Of a DNA stretch of 64,000 bases, positions 1-11,164 are shown piece by piece. The stretch is from Actinopolyspora saharensis (GTDB lineage Bacteria > Actinomycetota > Actinomycetes > Mycobacteriales > Pseudonocardiaceae), in the NCBI RefSeq assembly GCF_900100925.1, contig NZ_FNKO01000002.1:1178001-1242000 (forward strand). The letters are read 5' to 3'. Each line of letters opens with the position of its first letter. Position 1 is the first letter of the stretch. Position numbers and translations under genes: made by a program. The notes below the pieces were generated by a model, which was given only the letters and a program-made list of their open reading frames with translations, was not told the origin of the DNA and searched no databases.

Positions 1-1986
<1,986 letters not shown>

Positions 1987-2172
1987 GCCTACCCTGCTCT
2001 CGTCTGGAGGTGTCCGATTCGTCAGTGTGCACCGTGCACGGCCCGGTGCGCCGTGCCGGGGAACGCACAGCGTGACACACGTCCACCCCGCTCCGCTCGT
2101 TTCACCGGGGCAAACGGCCCAGAACCCGGCGGTGTTCCTCAGGGACAACCGGTGTGACCTGTGGCGAATGAC

Positions 2173-2757
2173 TCACGGCTGGAACGGCCACACTCCCCCA
2201 GCGGCACCCTCGGGAACCGGCCCGACGAGCTCGGCCAACCGCATCAGACGACGTCTGCCCACGATCCGCAAAGCGGGGTCCTGCCCCGTTGAGCCAACCA
2301 TCCGCGCGGGAAGGCCGGCTCGGCCGAGTGATGTAGCCAACGGCCCGTGCGTTTCCGGCACGCTCGGATCCAGCCCGAGAAGATAGCCCCCGGTGACAGG
2401 GGCGCCCGAGGTGAGCGCCCAAACTCTGAGCGCCCAGCCATCCGGGATGAATCCGTTCGGCACCGACTTTACCGCGCCGTGTAACCAACACGCCGCCAGC
2501 TGGGTCAGATCGGCGCGGAAAGCGGTGCGGACCAGCGGCTCGCCGGACTCGGCGCGTTCCAGCTCAGCGGTCACTCCCCGCTCCGCGCACACCGCGACCA
2601 GCGCGCGTGCCCTCCAGGACTCGGCGACCACCACGGAGAGACGCGCGGCGGTGCCGCGGCCGAAGGTGGTCGCCTGCCCCTGCCCGCACAGCAATCCGGC
2701 CAGATCGGCGATGCGGGCGGGCCGCGCCTCGGCCGAGAAGAACGACAGCTGGCCCAC
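2173..2757 (-). CDS. Conserved actinobacterial protein of unknown function (Rv3647c-like position)
   Basis: A 194-residue protein directly upstream of topA on the same strand, the place held by Rv3647c in M. tuberculosis; I infer orthology from position and the N-terminus MGQLSFFSAEA. It is mixed alpha/beta in appearance with a Trp-rich middle (CWLHGAVKSVPNGFIPDGW) and no membrane segment or signal peptide. I recognise no catalytic motif. Start is a GTG; the next in-frame upstream codon region ends in a stop, so no longer version exists. The Shine-Dalgarno is poor (GGGAG about 17 nt upstream). Coupling to topA suggests a DNA-related or housekeeping role, but that is inference only. Confidence 0.8.
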   Translation of the reverse strand: MGQLSFFSAEARPARIADLAGLLCGQGQATTFGRGTAARLSVVVAESWRARALVAVCAERGVTAELERAESGEPLVRTAFRADLTQLAACWLHGAVKSVPNGFIPDGWALRVWALTSGAPVTGGYLLGLDPSVPETHGPLATSLGRAGLPARMVGSTGQDPALRIVGRRRLMRLAELVGPVPEGAAGGVWPFQP

Positions 2758-2829
2758 GTCGGTGATCGTAGAACTCCCGTTCGAACGGCACCAGGGTCCG
2801 TGTCATCCGACCGTGGCGCGGCCGGGCCC

Positions 2830-5163
2830 TCACCCGGTCGCCCCGTCGCTGCCCGACGAGGAACCGGCTATGGCGGTGCTCCTGCGCTTGGACGCGATCA
2901 CAGCCGAGGCGATCACCACCACGCAGACCACCGCTATCGTCACCCGCAGGGCGATCGAAGCGTCAACTCCCGCCGTCACGGTGACCACGGCCGGGGCGAC
3001 CAGCACCGAGACCAGGTTCATCACCTTGAGCAGCGGGTTGATGGCCGGTCCCGCGGTGTCCTTGAACGGGTCCCCCACGGTGTCGCCGATGACGGTGGCC
3101 TCGTGGGCCTCGGAGCCCTTGCCACCGTGGTGGCCGTCCTCGACCAGCTTCTTGGAGTTGTCCCAGGCACCCCCCGAGTTGGCCAGGAATATCGCCATCA
3201 GGGCTCCGACCGCGATGGCTCCGGCGAGGTAGCCGGCCAGCGGTCCGACTCCCAGTCCGAACCCCACGGCCACCGGGGCGAGCACCGCCAGCAGCCCCGG
3301 GGTGGTGAGCTCCCGGAGCGAATCCCTGGTGCAGATGTCGACCACCCGCCCGTACTCGGGGCGCTCGGAGCCGTCCATGATTCCGGGCTTGGCGGAGAAC
3401 TGCCTGCGCACCTCGTAGACGACCGCACCGGCCGCCCGGGAGACGGCGTTGATGGCCAAGCCGGCGAACAGGAACACCACGGCCGCGCCGATGATCACTC
3501 CGACGAGCACGTTCGGGGCGTAGACCAGGAACTCGCCCACCGTGAGCTCGGTAGCCATCTCGGCCAGGGTGGTGGCGATCGCGTCCCGGTAGGAGCCGAA
3601 CAGGGCCGTGGCCGCCAGCACCGCCGTGGCGATCGCGATGCCCTTGGTTATGGCCTTGGTGGTGTTGCCCACCGCGTCGAGCTCGGTGAGCACCTCGGCG
3701 CCCTCGCCCTCGAACTCGCCGGACATCTCGGCTATGCCCTGGGCGTTGTCCGCGACGGGGCCGAAGGTGTCCATGGCCACGATCACGCCCACGGTGGTCA
3801 GCAACCCGCACCCGGCCAGCGCCACCGCGAACAGCGCCACCGAGATGGAACCGGACAGCAGGAAGGCCCCGAACACGGCGGCCGCGATCACGAGCACGGT
3901 GTAGACGGCCGATTCGAACCCGACGGAGAAACCGGTGAGGATGACCGTCGCGGGCCCGGTGGTGGAGGACTCGCCGACATCGCGCACCGGTTTGCGCTCG
4001 GTGGCCGTGAAGTAGCCGGTGAGCTTGAGGATCACCACGGCCAGCGCGATGCCGATCAGCACCGACGCGAGGGCCATCACGGCCGGGTTGCCGGGCAGCT
4101 CGCCTATCGCGGGGGGCACCCCTTCCAGCTGAGCGTACGAGCCGGGCAGGTAAATCAGCGCGGCCACGGCGCAGGCCAGTCCCGCTGTTCCCGCCGAGAT
4201 GTAGAAGGAACGGTTGATCGAGGTCAGCGCGCTCCGCCCGCTGCGGGCCCTGGTCGTGTAGATGCCGAGCACCGCGGTGAGCACGCCTATGGCGGGCACG
4301 ATCAGCGGAAAGAGCAGTCCCTTCGTCCCGAAGGCCGCCGTTCCCAGGATCAGCGAGGCGACCAGGGTCACCGCGTAGGACTCGAACAGGTCGGCGGCCA
4401 TGCCGGCGCAGTCGCCGACGTTGTCGCCCACGTTGTCCGCGATGGTGGCCGCGTTGCGCGGATCGTCCTCCGGGATGTTGTGCTCCACCTTGCCCACCAG
4501 GTCAGCGCCGACGTCGGCGGCCTTGGTGAAGATCCCGCCACCGACGCGCATGAACATGGCCAGCAGCGCCGCGCCGAAGCCGAAACCCTCCAGCACCCGC
4601 GGGGCCTGCCCCGCGTACACGAGCACGACCAGCGCGGCCCCGAACAACCCCAGACCTATCGTGGTCATGCCGACCACACCGCCCGTGCGGAACGCGATCC
4701 GCATGGCGGTGCTCCTGCCCGCGGCCGGGTCGTTCGCCGCTGCGGCCACGCGCAGGTTGGCCCTCGTGGACAGCCACATGCCGAGGTAGCCGATCGCCGC
4801 GGAGAAAACGGCTCCGAGCAGGAAGAACACCGACCTGCCCACCCGCTGCTCGAGGGTCTCGGCGGGCAGCGCGAAAAGCAGGAGGAACACGATCACTGCG
4901 AAAACGGCCAGCGTCCGGAACTGTCTGTTGAGATACGCCGCGGCCCCTTCCTGGACGCCCCTGGCGATCTCGCGCATCCGCGTCGAGCCCTCCCCGGCCG
5001 ACATGACCTCCCTGATGAGCACGTAGCCGAACGCCAGCGCGGCGAGCGCGATCGCCAGCACCACACCGACGACGGCGTAGTCGGCAGCGTCGAGCCGGAG
5101 GTTGCTCAGCTGCGTTCCCTGAGCCAGTGGGTGACCGGCGCGGGTCGCGTGCTCGGTGGCCAC
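2830..5163 (-). CDS. hppA: Membrane-bound proton-translocating pyrophosphatase, K+-independent type
   Basis: Hydrolyses pyrophosphate in the membrane and pumps protons. About 16 hydrophobic segments are visible. The pyrophosphate-binding loops are present: DVGADLVGKVE, then DNVGDNVGDCAGMAADLFE, and the C-terminal GDTVGDPFKDTAGPAINPL. The segment GNTTKAITKG has Lys where K+-dependent enzymes have Ala, which marks the K+-independent class. I chose the GTG at 5163 (777 residues), 7 nt after GGAGG; an ATG at 5250 also has an AGGAGG (4-nt gap) and would give 806 residues, but the extra N-terminus is Pro/Arg-rich and has unusually many A/T third positions, so it looks untranslated. It is divergent from the helicase gene and heads the strand leading to topA. 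Confidence 0.95.
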   Translation of the reverse strand: MATEHATRAGHPLAQGTQLSNLRLDAADYAVVGVVLAIALAALAFGYVLIREVMSAGEGSTRMREIARGVQEGAAAYLNRQFRTLAVFAVIVFLLLFALPAETLEQRVGRSVFFLLGAVFSAAIGYLGMWLSTRANLRVAAAANDPAAGRSTAMRIAFRTGGVVGMTTIGLGLFGAALVVLVYAGQAPRVLEGFGFGAALLAMFMRVGGGIFTKAADVGADLVGKVEHNIPEDDPRNAATIADNVGDNVGDCAGMAADLFESYAVTLVASLILGTAAFGTKGLLFPLIVPAIGVLTAVLGIYTTRARSGRSALTSINRSFYISAGTAGLACAVAALIYLPGSYAQLEGVPPAIGELPGNPAVMALASVLIGIALAVVILKLTGYFTATERKPVRDVGESSTTGPATVILTGFSVGFESAVYTVLVIAAAVFGAFLLSGSISVALFAVALAGCGLLTTVGVIVAMDTFGPVADNAQGIAEMSGEFEGEGAEVLTELDAVGNTTKAITKGIAIATAVLAATALFGSYRDAIATTLAEMATELTVGEFLVYAPNVLVGVIIGAAVVFLFAGLAINAVSRAAGAVVYEVRRQFSAKPGIMDGSERPEYGRVVDICTRDSLRELTTPGLLAVLAPVAVGFGLGVGPLAGYLAGAIAVGALMAIFLANSGGAWDNSKKLVEDGHHGGKGSEAHEATVIGDTVGDPFKDTAGPAINPLLKVMNLVSVLVAPAVVTVTAGVDASIALRVTIAVVCVVVIASAVIASKRRSTAIAGSSSGSDGATG

Positions 5164-5583
5164 GCTCGTTCCTCCGTCTCCCGGCGGTGGCTCCGGTCGC
5201 GGTCGACTGTTCCCGTCCCAACCGGACCGGGCAACGCTGAGCAGGGACATCCGTCCTCCTCGGTTGTGCTGGTCGTGTCCGGAGCGTCCGCTGTCTCCGG
5301 TCTCGGGCACCGGCGGTGCCGCACGGCCGTCCCGCGGCCCCGACGCCGTACCGGCATCCCGTTCGCGAGTGCGTGCTTCAGATCACTTCGTGATCTTTCA
5401 CTCCTGCCGAGGTGCGGATTGTTCCACGGTGGATCGATCAAGGCATCCGCGTACTCACCCGTTCAGGGGGAAGTTCATCGATTGAGAGCCGCGCTCGCTC
5501 AGCACGGGCTCGATCCGATCCGGCACGGGGTCCGTGCGGGCACACGTGCGGCCCCCGGGTTGCGCCTGTGCGAGGCTCGCCCC
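5164..5583. other. Divergent intergenic region hppA / helicase
   Basis: About 420 bases between two divergent genes. It holds the alternative hppA start, the Shine-Dalgarno sequences of hppA, and one perfect inverted repeat listed separately. It is richer in A/T near 5390-5470 than the flanking genes. I see no further ORF with high third-position GC and no RNA gene. Confidence 0.6.
5380..5396. promoter_or_regulatory. Perfect 7-bp inverted repeat, possible operator
   Basis: AGATCAC-TTC-GTGATCT, a perfect palindrome with a 3-nt spacer in the divergent hppA/helicase region. It could be an operator shared by both promoters or a hairpin in one of the leaders. No regulator that would bind it is recognisable in the window. 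Confidence 0.4.
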
Positions 5584-7980
5584 GTGACCCCGATCGAACC
5601 CGGCACCGGAACGCGACGTTCCCGGGAGGAGAGCGGCAGACGACTACTCGAGAGAGTGCTGGCCGGAACTCCGGACGCGGAGTCCCCGCTGCGCCACGTC
5701 GAACAGCTGCCTGGGCGGGAGGCCCGGCACGACGACTGGCCGGACTGGGTTCCGGAACGCGTGCTGCACGCACTACACGAACAGGGGACCACGCTGCCGT
5801 GGACCCACCAGGCACGAGCGGCCGAAGCCGCTTACGCGGGCAACCACGTCGTCGTCGCCACCGGAACCGCCTCGGGCAAGTCCCTGGCGTACCAGCTGCC
5901 CGTGCTGGCCACTCTGGACTCCGACCCGCAGGCCACCGCGCTGTACCTCTCCCCCACCAAGGCGCTGGGCGCCGACCAGCTCCGCTCCGTCCGGGAACTT
6001 GACCTGCACGGGATCCGCCCCGCCGTCCACGACGGCGACACCCCGTACGCGGAACGCGACTGGACCAGGGCGCACTCCAGGTGGGTCTTCACCAACCCGG
6101 ACATGCTGCACCACGGCGTCCTGCCGCGGCACTCGCGCTGGGCGAGGTTCTTCCGGAACCTGAGCTACATCGTGGTCGACGAGTGCCACACCTACCGCGG
6201 GGTGTTCGGGTCGCACATCGCCCTGCTGCTGCGCAGACTGCACCGCATCGCGCGGCACTACGGATCCTCCCCCGTCTTCGTGCTCGCCTCGGCCACGATC
6301 GCCGAACCGGAGGCGCTGGGGGAGCGGCTCACCGGACGACGCTGCCTGGCGATCACCGAGGACGGCTCACCGCGCGGCGGACGCACGGCAGCGCTGTGGG
6401 AACCCCCGCTGCTGGAGGAGATTTCCGGGGAGAACGGTGCTCCGATCCGGCGCTCCGCGGGCGCGGAAACCGCGCGGATCATCGCCGACCTCGTGGTCGA
6501 GTCGGCCCGCTGCCTCGCGTTCGTCCGCTCCAGGAGCGGCACGGAGCTGGCCTCGCTCGGGGCCAGGCGAGCGCTGCGCGAGGTGGCCCCCGAGCTGGTG
6601 GACCGGGTCGCCGCCTACCGGGGCGGGTACCTCCCCGAACAGCGCAGGGAGCTCGAGCGCGGACTCGTCTCCGGCGAGCTGCGCGCGCTGGCCACCACCA
6701 ACGCCCTCGAGCTCGGTGTGGACATATCCGGGCTGGACGCCGTGGTGATAGCGGGCTATCCGGGCACGCTCGCCTCCTTCTGGCAGCAGGCGGGCCGGGC
6801 AGGACGTGCCGGGGAAGGCGCGCTGGTGGTGTTCGTCGCCAGGGACGACCCGCTGGACACCTACCTCGCGCACCACCCGCGCGCCGTGTTCGACAGGCCC
6901 GTGGAGACCACGGTGCTCGATCCGAGCAATCCCCACGTGCTGCGTCCACACCTGACCTGCGCCGCCGCGGAACTTCCGCTGAGCAGCGACACCCTCGAGG
7001 AGTTCGGTGGCGCGGTGGCCGCGGAGGCCGTGGAACGGCTCCGGGAGGCCGGAGCCCTCCGCACCCGCCCGAACGGCTGGTACTGGACCTCCCGGCAGCT
7101 CCCGCACCGGGACGTGGAACTGCGCGGCTCGGGCGGGAACCAGGTGGCCGTCGTGGAGGGGGACTCGGGAAGACTGCTGGGCACCGTGGACCCGGAGTCC
7201 GCGCACGGAACAGTGCACCCCGGAGCGGTCTACCTGCACCAGGGGGAGTCCTTCGTGGTCGACGAGCTGGACACGGAATCGGGAATCGCCCTGGTGCACG
7301 AGCAGGACCCGGAGTGGCACACCACCCCGCGGGAGGAAACCGACATCGCGGTGCTGCGCACCGGGCACCACAGTCGGCCGAGCCCAGGTCTGTCGATCAA
7401 CCTCGGCGAGGTGGAGGTCACTTCTCGGGTGGTCGGCTACCTCCGAAGGATGCCGAACGGCGAGGTCCTCGACCAGACACCGCTCGACCTGCCTGCGCGG
7501 ACGCTGACCACGGTGGCCGTCTGGTACACCCTCGATGACGAGCTGTTGACCGGTAGCGCACCGGGGAGCGCCGGGCTGGATCCGGCGCGCATCCCCGGTG
7601 CGCTACACGCTGCCGAGCACGCGGCGATCGGCCTGCTACCGCTGTTCGCGACCTGCGACCGTTGGGACATCGGCGGGGTGTCCACCGCACTGCACGCGGA
7701 CACCGGGGAGGCGACGGTGTTCGTGCACGACGGTCACCCTGGCGGTGCCGGATTCGCCGAGCGCGGGTTCGCCGCGCTGTTCCCGTGGTTGGCCGCCACG
7801 CGGGAGGCGATCGTTGCCTGCGACTGCCCGGCCGGCTGCCCGTCCTGCGTTCAGTCGCCGAAGTGCGGCAACGGCAACGAACCGCTGGACAAGGCGGGGG
7901 CTGTGGCCGTGCTCGATCTGGTGCTCAAGGCCGCGGAGGACTCGGAGGATTCGCGGGACTCGGAGCGGCGGACAGGGTAG
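5584..7980 (+). CDS. DEAD/DEAH-box helicase with DUF1998 zinc domain (MrfA/YprA family)
   Basis: Superfamily 2 ATP-dependent helicase of 798 residues; Bacillus MrfA (YprA) of this family acts in repair of mitomycin-type lesions. Walker A appears as GTASGKS at residues 94-100, motif II is DECH at 199-202, motif III ASATI follows, and the C-terminal helicase half has QQAGRAGRAG (motif VI). The C-terminal DUF1998 region ends in a cysteine cluster CDCPAGCPSC with a further Cys near residues 746-760, the usual four-Cys zinc or Fe-S site. The M. tuberculosis counterpart is Rv3649. Start chosen as the GTG of VTPIEPGTG; the frame is open far upstream only because it lies opposite hppA. Shine-Dalgarno is weak. 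Confidence 0.93.
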   Translation: MTPIEPGTGTRRSREESGRRLLERVLAGTPDAESPLRHVEQLPGREARHDDWPDWVPERVLHALHEQGTTLPWTHQARAAEAAYAGNHVVVATGTASGKSLAYQLPVLATLDSDPQATALYLSPTKALGADQLRSVRELDLHGIRPAVHDGDTPYAERDWTRAHSRWVFTNPDMLHHGVLPRHSRWARFFRNLSYIVVDECHTYRGVFGSHIALLLRRLHRIARHYGSSPVFVLASATIAEPEALGERLTGRRCLAITEDGSPRGGRTAALWEPPLLEEISGENGAPIRRSAGAETARIIADLVVESARCLAFVRSRSGTELASLGARRALREVAPELVDRVAAYRGGYLPEQRRELERGLVSGELRALATTNALELGVDISGLDAVVIAGYPGTLASFWQQAGRAGRAGEGALVVFVARDDPLDTYLAHHPRAVFDRPVETTVLDPSNPHVLRPHLTCAAAELPLSSDTLEEFGGAVAAEAVERLREAGALRTRPNGWYWTSRQLPHRDVELRGSGGNQVAVVEGDSGRLLGTVDPESAHGTVHPGAVYLHQGESFVVDELDTESGIALVHEQDPEWHTTPREETDIAVLRTGHHSRPSPGLSINLGEVEVTSRVVGYLRRMPNGEVLDQTPLDLPARTLTTVAVWYTLDDELLTGSAPGSAGLDPARIPGALHAAEHAAIGLLPLFATCDRWDIGGVSTALHADTGEATVFVHDGHPGGAGFAERGFAALFPWLAATREAIVACDCPAGCPSCVQSPKCGNGNEPLDKAGAVAVLDLVLKAAEDSEDSRDSERRTG

Positions 7981-8110
7981 CGCCCCGCCGGGTTTCCGGT
8001 GCGCTCACCTCGCCCACCGGACGGTGCCCCTCCCCGGCGCGGCAACGCCGAGAACACCGCCCGAGCCGACCGCACCACCGCACGAACCGAGTCGACGAAC
8101 TCCGCCCCCT

Positions 8111-8755
8111 CTACATCGCGGCGAGCGGCTGGGAAGCGAGACCGCTGCGCTCGGCCAGATCGTGCAGCCCCGTGAGCAGCGCCTCCTGCACGTGGTCCGG
8201 ATCGGGCAGTCGCCAGTCGCACATCTGCGGTTTGACCCTCCAGTGCAGGATGCCCTCCGGGAAGGTCGACGGCGGGAGCGGAATCCAGCTGCCCTCCGAA
8301 TGCAGCACCACGCCCTCGTCGGCGAGCTCACCGTTCAACTGCTGCTCCCCGGTGGTCAGGAAGTACCACCGACCGTGCGGAGTGGCGGCTATCGGAACCG
8401 GGCTTCCGGACGCCCGCAGCGCCCGGGCCGTACGTCGGCCGTGGTCCGCGTCGACCTCGATCGCCTCGATATCCGTTCCGGTGGCCAGCAGAACGCTGTA
8501 CGGGCGCTCCGACCACCACGCGGCGACGTTGTCCGCCCCCACGAGCTCGCCCGTCCAGTTCCGCCGAATCGGCAGCGGTCCCTCCACGACGTCTTCCCGC
8601 CCGGAGAGAGCACCCGTGCTCTCGTGGCCGTCCCATCCACCGACGACCGGGTACGTCCCGGGGAAAACCGACCAACCCCGCGAAGCCAGCTCGAGGACCT
8701 GCACGCGCAGCTCGATTCGGAAGGCGCTGTGCCAACCTTCCGCCGCCAAATCCAT
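8111..8755 (-). CDS. Primase-polymerase (Prim-Pol) N-terminal domain protein
   Basis: A 214-residue stand-alone protein resembling the bifunctional DNA primase/polymerase N-terminal domain (archaeo-eukaryotic primase fold). Seen: an early helical part (ALELASRGWSVFPG), the segment IEAIEVDADHGRRTARAL with an acidic DxD-like pair, then HGRWYFLTT and GSWIPLPPSTF typical of such proteins. No helicase or zinc domain is attached. The ATG at 8755 is preceded by AAGGAGG at good spacing, which settles the start against longer in-frame options. It faces the helicase gene tail to tail. Related single-domain proteins are common in actinobacteria; catalytic activity is not established from sequence. Confidence 0.82.
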   Translation of the reverse strand: MDLAAEGWHSAFRIELRVQVLELASRGWSVFPGTYPVVGGWDGHESTGALSGREDVVEGPLPIRRNWTGELVGADNVAAWWSERPYSVLLATGTDIEAIEVDADHGRRTARALRASGSPVPIAATPHGRWYFLTTGEQQLNGELADEGVVLHSEGSWIPLPPSTFPEGILHWRVKPQMCDWRLPDPDHVQEALLTGLHDLAERSGLASQPLAAM

Positions 8756-8889
8756 TCCGTTTCGCCTCCTTGGTTCGGGCTCGTACCCCCCAAGGAACGT
8801 CAAGGGACGGGCCCGCGTACACCCCCGCGTCGACGACCGGTCGACGGAAGGCGACGAGCGTGATCGAGGCAACAGCACGGCCGAAGAGG

Positions 8890-9417
8890 TCAGCGTGACG
8901 AGTGGTCGTTGTGATGCCGCTCACCGTGCACCGGAGCGGCCAGCGCCCGCCCCGTCACGCGCCGAAGCCCCGGGAGGCCGTTCTCGCGAACGGCTTCGGT
9001 GCGCACCCGGAAACGCGTCCCGCCAGCCTCGCAGGAAAGCAGGGTCGCGTCCATGCCGCGCACCACCCACTCGGCACGGTCGCAAGCAGCTTGCTCCCCC
9101 CGGAAGGCGTGCGAGGCAGCGGCCAGGGCCGCGAGATCGGCCGCGCCCCTGACCCGGTGCCCGGCCACCAGCGTCGCCCCGAACTGGATCCCCACCCAGA
9201 ACAGCGTCAACAGCGCCACGACCAGCACGGCCCCGACGACGGTGCTGACCCCCCGTTCACCGGCGCGGGATTCTCCGGGACCGTCCCGGTCCTCGGTGGA
9301 CGACTGCCCGCCCCTGCGGTGAATGCCGGTCCGTCTCCCGAGAACCGCGCACGCCCCGCGAAGCGCAACCCGGCGATCACTCCGCCCGCCACTCATCCGG
9401 GGTGCTCCCGCACTCAT
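8890..9417 (-). CDS. Tad locus pseudopilin-like secreted protein (Rv3654c family)
   Basis: Last gene of the Tad/Flp pilus locus. After a basic N-terminus of about 55 residues comes GERGVSTVVGAVLVVALLTL, a TadE-like prepilin-type hydrophobic helix preceded by Gly-Glu-Arg-Gly, then a small Ala-rich ectodomain with two Cys residues. Full length from ATG 9417 is 175 residues; this ATG overlaps the TGA of the upstream TadE-like gene (ATGA), implying translational coupling. A second in-frame ATG exists 21 bases later because the start region is exactly duplicated; either could be used. Position matches Rv3654c in M. tuberculosis. Function in pilus assembly is inferred from the family and context. 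Confidence 0.85.
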   Translation of the reverse strand: MSAGAPRMSGGRSDRRVALRGACAVLGRRTGIHRRGGQSSTEDRDGPGESRAGERGVSTVVGAVLVVALLTLFWVGIQFGATLVAGHRVRGAADLAALAAASHAFRGEQAACDRAEWVVRGMDATLLSCEAGGTRFRVRTEAVRENGLPGLRRVTGRALAAPVHGERHHNDHSSR

Positions 9418-9431
9418 CCGGGGTGCTCCCG
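9390..9431. repeat. Exact 21-bp tandem duplication spanning a start codon and its RBS
   Basis: Bases 9390-9410 and 9411-9431 are identical. On the minus strand each unit contains GGAG, nine bases, then ATG, so the duplication creates two in-frame start signals for the last Tad gene while also encoding the final residues of the upstream TadE-like protein. Confidence 0.95.
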
Positions 9432-9902
9432 ATCGACTCCTCGCCGCCCCGCGACGGAACCGTCCACTCCCGGTTCGAGCACCGCGTGCGCCTCGGCCCT
9501 CAACCTCCCCGGCACCAACCGACCGACCGGCGGAGCCGAAACCGAGACCGAGATCCGCTCCCCGTGTTCGGTGACCTCGAAATCAGCTCCTTCCGGAAGG
9601 ATCGCCCCGACCCGCTCCCCGACCGCGTCCGTGTCCCCTCGCGCGGTGAGCCGGGCGATTTCCACAGCGGCATCGGTGCACCGCAGTTGAGTGATCACGG
9701 CGGCGAGGCCACCCGCTGCCAGGGCGAACACGAGCACCACCGAACAGATTCCCAACGCCGCTTCCACAGTGACCGTGCCCGCATCGGCCGCGGTGCCCGC
9801 CCGCCCCCGGGCGGACCTCCGATCACCCGCGCAGCGGAGGTCCACCTCCCCGAACTCCGCACCGGAACCGCTCCGCGCGGACGCTCCGCCTCCCGCGTTC
9901 AC
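9414..9902 (-). CDS. TadE-like minor pilin protein
   Basis: A 162-residue protein with the TadE signature: a basic N-terminus, then DAGTVTVEAALGICSVVLVF, where Thr-Val-Glu-Ala-Ala follows a likely prepilin peptidase site, and a long hydrophobic helix. The remainder is a small soluble domain rich in Val and Glu. The GTG start at 9902 overlaps the TGA of the DUF4244 gene (GTGA) and its own stop overlaps the next start, so it sits in a tightly coupled string. Equivalent to Rv3655c by position. Expected at the cytoplasmic membrane or in the pilus base. Confidence 0.88.
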   Translation of the reverse strand: MNAGGGASARSGSGAEFGEVDLRCAGDRRSARGRAGTAADAGTVTVEAALGICSVVLVFALAAGGLAAVITQLRCTDAAVEIARLTARGDTDAVGERVGAILPEGADFEVTEHGERISVSVSAPPVGRLVPGRLRAEAHAVLEPGVDGSVAGRRGVDREHPG

Positions 9903-10219
9903 CCGAGCTCCTGGGACAGGGCGCTGCGCAACAACGAGGTCAACGCCTCTGTGACGGCATCGCTGGTGACGATCGTGTAGAGCAGCCCGGCGAAAGCCGC
10001 CGCCGCGATCGTGCCGACGGCGTACTCCGCCGTGCTCATCCCCTCGTCACCACCCAGCACCCGGTGAAGCACCGGGGTCCTGAGTCCCCGCTCGCCGCGA
10101 GTGCGCGCCGGGCCGCGCCTCCAGCGACCTCGCGAGCGGATCATCCCGGCACCGAACAGCCACGTGCCGAGCACGGCCGTACACCACCACGCCCGGAAAA
10201 CCCCACCGAGCAGTGTCAT
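9899..10219 (-). CDS. DUF4244 Flp-pilin-like protein
   Basis: A 106-residue protein whose C-terminal half is the DUF4244 signature GMSTAEYAVGTIAAAAFAGL followed by a hydrophobic helix, i.e. a type IVb (Flp) pilin-like subunit: Glu five residues after the likely cleavage site is kept. An ATG at 10219 has GGGGACGAGG upstream; the internal ATG at GMSTAEY would give the roughly 57-residue form closer to Rv3656c, so the start is uncertain. It ends in a 4-nt overlap with the TadE-like gene. A 156-bp gap separates it from tadC, unlike the overlaps elsewhere, so it may have its own promoter, as expected for the major pilin. Confidence 0.86.
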   Translation of the reverse strand: MTLLGGVFRAWWCTAVLGTWLFGAGMIRSRGRWRRGPARTRGERGLRTPVLHRVLGGDEGMSTAEYAVGTIAAAAFAGLLYTIVTSDAVTEALTSLLRSALSQELG

Positions 10220-10375
10220 CCTCGTCCCCTTTCACCGATCGATCACGAACGAAGCAGTTTCGAAAAGTTCCCCTCCGAAGAAGCGCCCCGCCTCGGGGAA
10301 CGGGAGGAGTCGAGATCGTCTCCACGGGACGCTGCCCCGGCACGCCCTCCGCACGTGCCGTCCCGCGAACCCCGC

Positions 10376-11164
10376 TCACCAGTGCGGACCGATCCGCTGC
10401 ATCATCCCCAGCACAACGGGCAGCACACCCAGGCAGAAAAAAGCGGGCAGGAAGCACAGCCCCAGCGGGGCCGAAACCCACACCTCCACACGGCCGGCTC
10501 GAGCCGCGGCGTCCTCCCGCGCCTCCTCACGAGCTCGCGCGGCCAATTCCTCGGCCACTCTCGCCAGTCCGCTGCCGCTGCGCGCACTGCGTCGTGCCGC
10601 CCGCGCCAGCTCGGCGGTCTCGGAACGCCGCAGTGCGGGTTCCCAGGCCGAGACCGAATCGGTCCCCAGCTCGAGAGCACAGGCCACTTCACGCAGTCCC
10701 TCCGCGGCCGTCCCCTCGAAGTCCTCGGCCACCTCGCGCAGCAACGCCGTGGCCGGCAGACCGGCTCGGAGACCGACGGCCAGCAGATTCCAGCCGGAGG
10801 CCACCCCGAGCGGATGGGTCGTGCGCCCGGAGCCGCTCCCACCGAGCACCCTGGAGATCGCCCACCCGGCACCGGTCCCCGCGAGCACGGCGATCACCGT
10901 CCCCGCCAGCGGGAAGACCACCAGCGCGGCGAACACGGCCACACCGCACGAGGTGACCAGCGTTCCGCCCGGAAACCGCGCAACCACCCTCCACCGCGCC
11001 GTCCACGCACCGCACTTCGCGGTGATCAGACCGGGCAGGAAGCGCACCGGCGAACCGCCGAACTCCCCCAACCGACTCCGCGTGGTCCCGCGTCCGGACA
11101 GCGCGAGCGCACAGGCCAAGACCGCAGCAACGACAGCCGCGGAGAGGTCGAACGCTCGGATCAC
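10376..11164 (-). CDS. tadC: TadC-like type II secretion F-domain membrane protein
   Basis: A 262-residue inner-membrane platform protein. Hydrophobic segments are seen near the N-terminus (SAAVVAAVLACALAL), two in the middle (LVTSCGVAVFAALVVF, AGTVIAVLAGTGAGWAI) and one at the C-terminus (APLGLCFLPAFFCLGVLPVV). The GspF/T2SSF helical bundle is in between (GLRAGLPATALLREVAEDF). The GTG start overlaps the tadB stop (GTGA). It is expected to work with TadB and the TadA ATPase in pilus assembly. Family from topology, helical motif and order in the locus. Confidence 0.87.
   Translation of the reverse strand: MIRAFDLSAAVVAAVLACALALSGRGTTRSRLGEFGGSPVRFLPGLITAKCGAWTARWRVVARFPGGTLVTSCGVAVFAALVVFPLAGTVIAVLAGTGAGWAISRVLGGSGSGRTTHPLGVASGWNLLAVGLRAGLPATALLREVAEDFEGTAAEGLREVACALELGTDSVSAWEPALRRSETAELARAARRSARSGSGLARVAEELAARAREEAREDAAARAGRVEVWVSAPLGLCFLPAFFCLGVLPVVLGMMQRIGPHW

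Noticed and set aside
2800..5583. Upstream extension of the helicase frame to 1726 codons
   Set aside because: It lies opposite hppA and encodes His/Gly/Arg-rich nonsense; helicase homology begins only after 5584.
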